Source: JAJXUB01 sp047974805
Lineage (GTDB): Bacteria > Actinomycetota > Actinomycetes > Actinomycetales > Dermatophilaceae
NCBI GenBank assembly: GCA_047974805.1
Contig: JBKECS010000092.1
Location: forward strand, 1-21,717
DNA: 21,717 nt
Direction of reading: 5' to 3'
In this document: positions 13,455 to 19,602 of the stretch, piece after piece
Numbering within the stretch: the stretch's first letter is position 1
How the letters are laid out: the number at the start of each line of letters is the position of its first letter
Position numbers and translations under genes: made by a program
The notes under the pieces: generated by a model
What the model was told of the DNA's origin: nothing
The model's input: the letters and a program-made list of their open reading frames with translations, nothing else
Databases searched by the model: none

Positions 13455-14498
13455 ATGCCCAGCCTGAACCTCGACGCCACACCACATTCCTCGCTAGCGC
13501 CCATGGTGACACCGCACGGACTGCGGGTCTGCGCTCGCGTCCGGTTGCTGCTGTCAGTGGTCGCGCTGCTGGGTGCAGTCCTGCTTGCTGGATGCTCCAG
13601 TGGCGCCGACACCACGTCCACCTCGAGCGAACCTCAGTCAGGCCTACACGGCTTCGCCGAGGATTCGGGCGGCGCGGTGGGTTCGGTCGACAGTGAGAAG
13701 GGGGACGCCACCAAGAAGCAGTCGTCGAGCGGCGCAGACATGCAAGCAGCAGCCTATGCCGCCAACCAGCAGCTGGCTCGCACGGGGTCCTTGTCCTTGC
13801 AGGTCAGCGATGCCACTGCCGCCTCTGCGCGAATCCGCGCCGTTGCCGCCGGAGTGTCTGGGATCGTTACCGCAGAGGACCTGGTCACCTCAACCGACAG
13901 CGGACACGCGAGGACGTCCGGCACCGTGACCATCTCTGTGCCCGCAAGCGCGTTGGATGCCACCATGGAAAAGATCGCGGGGTTGGGCACCGTGCTCGAC
14001 CGCAGTGTCAGCACCGAGGACGTCACCGCTTCGCTTGTCGATACCGATAGTCGGATCAAGACCATGACCACGAGCATTGAGCGCCTGCGAGCCTTCCTCG
14101 CTCAGAGCACCAAACTGGACCAGGTTGTCTCCTTGGAGAAGGAGCTGACCACGCGAGAAGCCGAGCTGGAATCGCTCAAGGCCCAGCTGGCCTCCCTGAA
14201 GGATCGCGTCGCCATGTCGCCGATCACCGTGGCGTTGACGACGGACACATCCGCGACGCCTCCCCCCGATGACGACGGATTCCTCGCCGGCCTGAAGTCC
14301 GGATGGGCCGCCCTGACGGCATCGACGGTCGCTGTCTTGACGACGCTCGGGGTGTTGCTGCCCTTCCTCCTCGTGCTGGCTATCGTCGGTCTGCCGGTCT
14401 GGGGGTGGTGGCGCCGCCGGACGACAGCCCGCCAGGTACCAACGCCCCCGACCCCACCAGCAGGACCTCCCGCCGAACCCGCCGCTGGTCAGGGCTGA
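13455..14498 (+). CDS. DUF4349-domain lipoprotein with C-terminal membrane anchor
   Basis: The 347-residue envelope protein has a signal peptide with hydrophobic core (31-45) and lipobox LLAGC, lipidated Cys47. A Ser/Thr/Gly-rich linker (48-100) follows. The DUF4349 domain comes next: RTGSLSLQVSDATAASARIRAVA, then GTVTISVPASALDATMEKIAGLG, then a coiled coil (about 200-255, from RIKTMTTSIERLRAFLAQ). A strong transmembrane helix near 295-320 ends in WWRRR and a Pro-rich tail, so the protein is tethered at both ends. The function of DUF4349 is unknown. It reads against the haem genes and overlaps the 3' end of hemE by 10 nt, so antisense interference is possible. GGAGG at 13446-13450 fixes the start. 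Confidence 0.88.
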   Translation: MPSLNLDATPHSSLAPMVTPHGLRVCARVRLLLSVVALLGAVLLAGCSSGADTTSTSSEPQSGLHGFAEDSGGAVGSVDSEKGDATKKQSSSGADMQAAAYAANQQLARTGSLSLQVSDATAASARIRAVAAGVSGIVTAEDLVTSTDSGHARTSGTVTISVPASALDATMEKIAGLGTVLDRSVSTEDVTASLVDTDSRIKTMTTSIERLRAFLAQSTKLDQVVSLEKELTTREAELESLKAQLASLKDRVAMSPITVALTTDTSATPPPDDDGFLAGLKSGWAALTASTVAVLTTLGVLLPFLLVLAIVGLPVWGWWRRRTTARQVPTPPTPPAGPPAEPAAGQG

Positions 14499-15547
14499 CG
14501 CGCCGACACCGCGTGCACATGCTCGACCACGGCGGTGAGGATCGCCGGGTCGGTGGCCGGTAGCACCCCATGGCCCAAGTTGAAGATGTGCCCCCGCGCG
14601 GCCCTGCCCTGCTGCACGATGCGTTCCACTGCGCCAGCCAACGGCTCCCATGGCGCAAACAGCAGGGCAGGATCGAGGTTGCCCTGGACGGCATACGTCG
14701 GGCCGAGCCGCTCGATAGCGTCGCTGAGGCTGACGCGATAATCCACGCCGACGACGTCGGCTCCCGCGGCACCGAGCAGCGGTAAGAGCTCTCCGGTTCC
14801 GACCCCGAAATGGATCCGGGGGACATCGAGGTCCGACACCGCCGCCAGAGCTGCCGTCGAATGCTCCTGCACGTATGCCGCATAGTCCGCCCGGGAGAGA
14901 GACCCGACCCAGGAGTCGAAGAGCTGGATCGCGCTGGCGCCGGCTTCGACCTGCGCCCGGAGAAATGCCCCGGAGACCTGGGCCAACCGGGCGCACAGAT
15001 CATGCCAAAGCCCGGGGTCGGCATGCATGAGCGCCTTGGTGTGCTCGTGGTGCCGGGAGGGTCCACCCTCGATGAGGTAGCTGGCCAAGGTGAACGGGGC
15101 ACCGGCGAACCCGATGAGCGGGGTTCCGCCGAGCTCGGCGGTGGTCAGCGCGACGGCCTGACCGATGTAGGGAACCATGTCCGCGGTGAGCTCAGGAAGC
15201 CGATCCAGGTCGCGCCTGGCCCGGAAGGGTTTGGCGATCACCGGCCCCACTCCCGCGACGAGGTCGAGGTCCACGCCAACTGCGGCGAGCGGTATGACGA
15301 TGTCGGAGAAGAAGATGGCCGCATCCACTCCATGCCGCCGGACCGGTTGGAGGGTGATCTCGGCAACCAGCTCCGGACGGCGGCAGGACTCGAGCATGCC
15401 GATCCCCTTGCGCGCGGCCCGGTACTCCGGCAACGACCGGCCGGCCTGGCGCATGAACCACACCGGGGTGTGCGGCACCGCCTGCCCCCGCGCCGCCCGC
15501 ACCAGGACACTGTCGGCGGGATTTGTCGGGGACTCGATGTCGCTCAC
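14489..15547 (-). CDS. hemE: Uroporphyrinogen decarboxylase
   Basis: This 352-residue cytosolic enzyme decarboxylates uroporphyrinogen III to coproporphyrinogen III, feeding HemY and HemQ. Both family signatures are present: PVWFMRQAGRSLPEYRAAR near residue 28 and GFAGAPFTLASYLIEGG near 145. FFSDIVIP (catalytic Asp region, near 79), SWVGSLSR and GNLDPALL are also typical, and NLGHGVLPATDP near the C-terminus is the conserved last motif. The start is GTG at 15547, 7 nt after TAGGAT, giving a leaderless mRNA. It is separated from hemY by the antiparallel DUF4349 gene, so unlike the usual hemE-hemY-hemQ operon it is probably a transcription unit of its own. Confidence 0.97.
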   Translation of the reverse strand: MSDIESPTNPADSVLVRAARGQAVPHTPVWFMRQAGRSLPEYRAARKGIGMLESCRRPELVAEITLQPVRRHGVDAAIFFSDIVIPLAAVGVDLDLVAGVGPVIAKPFRARRDLDRLPELTADMVPYIGQAVALTTAELGGTPLIGFAGAPFTLASYLIEGGPSRHHEHTKALMHADPGLWHDLCARLAQVSGAFLRAQVEAGASAIQLFDSWVGSLSRADYAAYVQEHSTAALAAVSDLDVPRIHFGVGTGELLPLLGAAGADVVGVDYRVSLSDAIERLGPTYAVQGNLDPALLFAPWEPLAGAVERIVQQGRAARGHIFNLGHGVLPATDPAILTAVVEHVHAVSARQP

Positions 15548-15554
15548 GAGCGGG

Positions 15555-15560
15555 ATCCTA
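15555..15560 (-). promoter_or_regulatory. -10 box for leaderless hemE
   Basis: TAGGAT on the minus strand with 7 nt to the GTG at 15547. It is among the best TANNNT leaderless matches in the window. It lies in the 49-nt gap after the EamA gene, so hemE has its own promoter. Confidence 0.6.
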
Positions 15561-15596
15561 CGGAACGGACCTGCAATCGCGGCTCGCCACGACGGC

Positions 15597-16418
15597 TCAC
15601 AGCGCGATGAATCCCGCGCCCACGGCGGACAGCGCCACCCCGACCAGCTGAATCTGGCGGAGTCGTTCGGAGAGAACGAACCGGGCCAGTACGACGGTCA
15701 CGACGGGATAGAGCGACCCGAGCACGCTGGCTAGGCTGACCAGAGAGGATGAGGAGGCCACCGCATACAGCCCGTTGGCGAGCAGGTCGACGATCCCCAC
15801 AACGGCGAGGGTCGGTTGTTGGCCCGCTCGAACCCCGCCGGCAGAACGTAGGATGAGACCGGCGACGAGAAACAGGGACACCGAGGTAGCGCGCATCCCC
15901 CACAGGGTGTGCATGACGGATTGCCGAGCCCCGAGATCAATCAGCACCAGGGTGATCCCGAACCCGATCCCAGCGACGATGGCCAGCAGTACCGGGCGCA
16001 CGGAGGCACCCCCGGACAGCTCCGGGCCCGAGGCCAACACGATGCCGAGTACGGCGACCGCAACCCCAAACCAGGCCCACGGTGGGGCCTGGTCGCCGCG
16101 CGCGATGCCGACAAGGACCGGCACGACGACACCCAATGAGGCCACGGGCGCCACCACCCCCATGGTCCCAGTTGACAGCGCAAGGTAGAAGCAGACCAGG
16201 GCGGCACTTCCGCTGATTCCGGCCCCCATGGCCGAGGGCAGCAGGAGGTTGGTGCCGAAATCTCCGCGGAAACCCAACACGAGCGTCAACCCCAGCAGCG
16301 CCCATCCCTGAGACCAGGCAACGACGGCGACGGCTGGGATACGCCGCGACAACAACCCGGCGATGAAGTCCGACGTGCCCCAACACAGCGAGGAGAGCAG
16401 GGCCAACAAGGCGGACAC
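15597..16418 (-). CDS. EamA/DMT-family transporter
   Basis: This 273-residue inner-membrane protein has ten predicted hydrophobic helices arranged as two EamA repeats. The first begins at SSLCWGTSDFIAGLLSRR and the second ends with LGSLYPVVTVVLARFVLSER. The Pro and the Glu of the second repeat's last helix pair match the family pattern. Family members export metabolites or amino acids; the substrate is not predictable. The start is GTG at 16418, 6 nt after TAGGGT. It is divergent from the DUF3000 gene with 75 nt between starts and lies 49 nt upstream of hemE in the same direction. In M. tuberculosis this position is held by echA15 rather than a transporter. Confidence 0.9.
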   Translation of the reverse strand: MSALLALLSSLCWGTSDFIAGLLSRRIPAVAVVAWSQGWALLGLTLVLGFRGDFGTNLLLPSAMGAGISGSAALVCFYLALSTGTMGVVAPVASLGVVVPVLVGIARGDQAPPWAWFGVAVAVLGIVLASGPELSGGASVRPVLLAIVAGIGFGITLVLIDLGARQSVMHTLWGMRATSVSLFLVAGLILRSAGGVRAGQQPTLAVVGIVDLLANGLYAVASSSSLVSLASVLGSLYPVVTVVLARFVLSERLRQIQLVGVALSAVGAGFIAL

Positions 16419-16424
16419 GGCGCA

Positions 16425-16430
16425 ACCCTA
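16425..16430 (-). promoter_or_regulatory. -10 box for leaderless EamA gene
   Basis: TAGGGT on the minus strand with 6 nt to the GTG at 16418. It is back to back with the DUF3000 promoter 50 nt away. Confidence 0.55.
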
Positions 16431-16480
16431 ACGAGGGCGGATAGCGGCGTGTGCTGCGGGCCGCCCACGGGCTTCTCACC

Positions 16481-16486
16481 TACCCT
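16481..16486 (+). promoter_or_regulatory. -10 box for leaderless DUF3000-rnd transcript
   Basis: TACCCT with 7 nt to the GTG at 16494. It selects this codon over the GTG two bases earlier, which is out of frame. Confidence 0.55.
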
Positions 16487-16493
16487 GCTCTGT

Positions 16494-17069
16494 GTGAACA
16501 CCAGGGGTAATCCGGGTCACCCGTCACCAGCGTTTGCCGCTGCCGTCCGCGACCTGGATACGGTGCGTGCGCGTTCCGAGGTACGACTCACCGAGGTACC
16601 TGCCCCTCAGCGGATTGCCCCGTATGCGCTCGCTTTGACCGGCGAGGTCGTCATCGACGGCGAGGATGTGGCCTCAGGACGGTTCGTTCTTCTCCACGAC
16701 CCCGCGTGTCCGGAACCGTGGGCTGGGGAATGGCGTGCGGTGACGTTCGCTCGTGCCGAGCTCGAACCCGAGCTGGCCACGGACCCCGTGCTCGGCGATG
16801 TCGGCTGGAGTTGGCTCGTGGATGCGCTCGCGGCCCGGCAGCTGGTCTATACCGCAGAGGCTGGCACGGTGACTCGAGTTGTGTCCCAGAGCTATGCCGG
16901 ACTGGCCGACCGGGAGCCCAGTGTCGAGATGGAAATCAGGGCCTCGTGGACGCCAGTGGATGGCCGACTTGGCCCACATCTGCTCGCGTGGACCGATCTT
17001 CTGTGTACCGTGGCAGGACTCCCTCCGCTGCCAGAGGGAGTCACCGCCCTTCCGGGTCAACGAAATTAG
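16494..17069 (+). CDS. DUF3000 family protein
   Basis: This 191-residue soluble protein is of the DUF3000 family, which is restricted to actinobacteria as far as I know. Recognisable parts are RIAPYALALTGEVV near 36, GRFVLLHDPACPEPWAGEWRAV near 62, and DVGWSWLVDALA near 102. The C-terminal ASWTPVDGRLGPHLLAWTDLLC near 157 is also typical. There is no signal peptide, membrane segment or evident catalytic motif. The stop lies 10 nt before rnd, so the two are an operon, and this pairing is conserved in M. tuberculosis (Rv2680-Rv2681). A role linked to RNase D is plausible from context only. Confidence 0.9.
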   Translation: MNTRGNPGHPSPAFAAAVRDLDTVRARSEVRLTEVPAPQRIAPYALALTGEVVIDGEDVASGRFVLLHDPACPEPWAGEWRAVTFARAELEPELATDPVLGDVGWSWLVDALAARQLVYTAEAGTVTRVVSQSYAGLADREPSVEMEIRASWTPVDGRLGPHLLAWTDLLCTVAGLPPLPEGVTALPGQRN

Positions 17070-17079
17070 CCGAACGAGC

Positions 17080-18318
17080 ATGCCTCATACCGCAACCACT
17101 GGAGCTTCCGCGACGCCCGGCGAGCCCGAGGCGCCTGCTCCTGTCCCCTTGAACGTTCCCAGTGATGGCGTCCCGGACCTAGTCGTGACCGAACGCGACC
17201 TCGCTGCGGCGGCGAGAACCATTGGTGACGGCGTCGGCCCGGTGGCTATTGACGCCGAACGTGCCTCCGGATATCGCTATGGTCAGAAGGCCTACCTGGT
17301 TCAGTTGCGCCGTGAGGGGGCTGGCAGTTGGCTCATCGATCCGGCGGCTTGCCCCGACTTGAGCCCTGTCAATGCAGCCATCGGGTCAGCCGAGTGGATC
17401 CTCCATGCTGCGACCCAGGATCTGGCCTGCCTGGCCGAGGTCGGCTTGCGCCCCCAGGCCTTGTTCGACACCGAGTTGGCCGGTCGCCTCCTCGGGCTGC
17501 CTCGGGTTGGGTTGGCCGCGGTCGTCGAGCACTATCTCGGACTCTCGTTGGCCAAAGAACACTCTGCGGTGGACTGGTCCACGCGACCGCTCCCGGAGCC
17601 TTGGCTCCGCTATGCCGCACTCGACGTCGAAGTGCTCATCGAGCTGCGGAATCTTATGGGTGTCGACCTGGCCAGCACCGGGAAGGATCAATGGGCACGC
17701 GAGGAGTTCGCCGCGCTCCTAACCTGGGAGCCCGCCGAACGCGTCGACCCGTGGCGCCGGACGTCCGGCATCCACAAGTTGCGATCGACGCGCGACATCG
17801 CCGCCGTCCGGGAGTTGTGGTTCGAACGAGACCGGATCGCCCGCGAGCGGGATCTGTCTCCCGGCAGAGTGATCTCCGACCAGCACCTCATGGAGATCGT
17901 GATGGCCCACCCCCGGACCCTTGCCGAGGTCAATCAATCCAAGCCGGCAGCGCGTTATGCCCGATTCTGGTTCGCCGCCGTGGAAAGGGCCCGGGCCCTG
18001 CCGGAGGCCCAGCTGCCGCCGCGATCGCTGTCCTCGGATCGCCCACCGCACCCGAAGACCTGGACGGAGAAGAAGCCCGAGGCCGCCGAACATCTGGCCC
18101 TGGTCCGTCAGCAACTCGCCGCCTTCTCGGAGGAGAGCAGTGTTCCGGTGGAGAACGTGTGTACGCCGGACACGCTGCGGCGGATCGTCTGGGATCCTCC
18201 CAGGGATACCTCCACCGAAGGCTTCGCGGCTGCGCTGGCTGCCATGGGCGCACGTCCCTGGCAGGTCGAGATCGTTGCCGAGATGCTGCATACGGCCTTC
18301 GTCACACCGACTGAGTAG
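17080..18318 (+). CDS. rnd: Ribonuclease D (DEDDy 3'-5' exonuclease with HRDC domain)
   Basis: This 412-residue protein has the RNase D exonuclease core at about 33-215. Exo I is VAIDAERASG (D58, E60), Exo II is HAATQDLACL (D114), and Exo III is RYAALDVEVL (Y178, D182), so all DEDDy residues are present. An HRDC domain spans about 225-310 (WRRTSGIHKLRSTRDIAAVRE, then RDLSPGRVISDQHL). A further helical C-terminal region follows. In E. coli the enzyme trims tRNA and small-RNA 3' ends. Here tRNA-Gly lacks an encoded CCA, so 3' trimming is needed; which enzyme does it is unknown. The first 30 residues are a Pro/Ala-rich extension. Translation is probably coupled to the DUF3000 gene 10 nt upstream. 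Confidence 0.95.
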   Translation: MPHTATTGASATPGEPEAPAPVPLNVPSDGVPDLVVTERDLAAAARTIGDGVGPVAIDAERASGYRYGQKAYLVQLRREGAGSWLIDPAACPDLSPVNAAIGSAEWILHAATQDLACLAEVGLRPQALFDTELAGRLLGLPRVGLAAVVEHYLGLSLAKEHSAVDWSTRPLPEPWLRYAALDVEVLIELRNLMGVDLASTGKDQWAREEFAALLTWEPAERVDPWRRTSGIHKLRSTRDIAAVRELWFERDRIARERDLSPGRVISDQHLMEIVMAHPRTLAEVNQSKPAARYARFWFAAVERARALPEAQLPPRSLSSDRPPHPKTWTEKKPEAAEHLALVRQQLAAFSEESSVPVENVCTPDTLRRIVWDPPRDTSTEGFAAALAAMGARPWQVEIVAEMLHTAFVTPTE

Positions 18319-18340
18319 ACTCGCTACCGGCGAGTAACAT
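18319..18340 (+). promoter_or_regulatory. fadAB promoter with overlapping palindrome (candidate operator)
   Basis: TAACAT at 18335-18340 is a good -10 box, 11 nt before the fadA GTG. Directly upstream and touching it is the inverted repeat ACTCGC (18319-18324) / GCGAGT (18330-18335). An overlapping imperfect palindrome, GTTACTCGCCGGTAGC on the minus strand, covers the -10. A repressor of the TetR type, common for beta-oxidation genes, could bind here; the repeat also follows the rnd stop directly and could form a short hairpin. Confidence 0.4.
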
Positions 18341-18351
18341 GGCGGGCGTCC

Positions 18352-19596
18352 GTGATCCCCGCGAAAGGCACCGCGTTGTCCCGCACCCTTCATGATGTCG
18401 TGTTCGTCGACGGCGTCCGCACTCCGTTCGGCAAGGCCGGCGAGAACGGCATCTACGCCCAGACCCGGGCGGATGACCTCGTCGTCCGCTGCATCCGCGA
18501 ACTCCTGCGTCGCAACCCCTCCTTGCCGCCCGGGCGGGTGGAGGAGGTAGCCATCGCCGCCACCAGTCAAACCGGTGACCAGGGCCTGACCATCGGTCGC
18601 ACGGCTGCCCTGTTGTCGGGCTTGCCGGCGTCCACCCCCGGATATGCCATCGATCGGATGTGCGCCGGCGCCATGACCGCGGTGACCACCGTGGCCGGCT
18701 CCATCGCCTGTGGCGCAATCGAGGTTGCCCTGGCCGGCGGCGTCGAACACATGGGCCATCACCCAATGGGCGCCGACGCGGACCCGAACCCCCGGTTCAT
18801 CGCCGAACGAATCGTTGACGAGTCGGCCCTGGTCATGGGCAGGACCGCCGAGAACTTACACGACCGATTCCCCGCGATCACCAAGGAACGCTGCGACGCA
18901 TACGCGGTCGGCTCGCAAACCAAACTCGCCGCAGCGTACGAGGCCGGTTTGATTCAGCCCGACCTGGTGACCATGGCCATTCGCGATGTGAATCAGGGCT
19001 GGGGGCTGGCGACCGTTGACGAGCCACCGCGACCTGGGACGACCATGGAGAGCCTGGCCGAGCTCAAGACCCCCTTCCGTGCTCACGGGCATGTCACCGC
19101 AGGCAACGCCGCGGGCCTGAATGACGGTGCCACCGCTTGCCTCCTGACATCCGCCGAATCCGCCGCTCAGCTGGGACTTCCGGTCAAGATGCGGCTTGTC
19201 TCGTTTGCCTACGTCGGGGTTGAGCCCGAGGTCATGGGGATCGGACCCATACCGGCCACGGAGAAGGCACTCGCCCGCGCCGGATTGACTATCGCCGACA
19301 TCGGCCTGTTCGAGCTCAACGAAGCCTTCGCCGTGCAGGTGCTCGCCTTCTTGGACCATTTCCAGATCGCGGAAACCGATCCACGCGTCAACGAATACGG
19401 CGGCGCGATTGCCACGGGCCATCCGCTGGCTTCCTCCGGAGTCCGGTTGATGAACCAGCTCGCCCGGCAATTCGAGCATCACCCGGAGGTGCGCTATGGA
19501 TTGACCGCTATGTGCATCGGGCTGGGCATGGGCGGGGCCGTCATCTGGGAGAACCCGAACCACGAAAATTTTGTCCGCACCGGAGCCGAGAGCTGA
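18352..19596 (+). CDS. fadA: Acetyl-CoA acyltransferase (3-ketoacyl-CoA thiolase)
   Basis: This 414-residue thiolase performs the last step of fatty-acid beta-oxidation, cleaving 3-ketoacyl-CoA with CoA. The nucleophile is C104 in DRMCAGAM. NEAFAVQ (323-329) is the conserved second motif, GGAIATGHPLASSG (350-363) holds the catalytic H357, and AMCIGLGMGG holds the acid/base C388. All three catalytic residues are present and the length is usual for a FadA subunit. GTG at 18352 was chosen because TAACAT ends 11 nt upstream; similarity starts at residue 13 (LHDVVFVDGVRTPFG), so an internal TTG at 18376 is possible. The adjacent fadB 6 nt downstream marks it as the degradative FadA type rather than biosynthetic AtoB. 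Confidence 0.95.
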   Translation: MIPAKGTALSRTLHDVVFVDGVRTPFGKAGENGIYAQTRADDLVVRCIRELLRRNPSLPPGRVEEVAIAATSQTGDQGLTIGRTAALLSGLPASTPGYAIDRMCAGAMTAVTTVAGSIACGAIEVALAGGVEHMGHHPMGADADPNPRFIAERIVDESALVMGRTAENLHDRFPAITKERCDAYAVGSQTKLAAAYEAGLIQPDLVTMAIRDVNQGWGLATVDEPPRPGTTMESLAELKTPFRAHGHVTAGNAAGLNDGATACLLTSAESAAQLGLPVKMRLVSFAYVGVEPEVMGIGPIPATEKALARAGLTIADIGLFELNEAFAVQVLAFLDHFQIAETDPRVNEYGGAIATGHPLASSGVRLMNQLARQFEHHPEVRYGLTAMCIGLGMGGAVIWENPNHENFVRTGAES

Positions 19597-19602
19597 CCCG
19601 CC

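Noticed and set aside
17719..18762. A 347-codon minus-strand frame spanning rnd and fadA
   Set aside because: It crosses two well-supported genes and the promoter between them, and its translation shows no domain.
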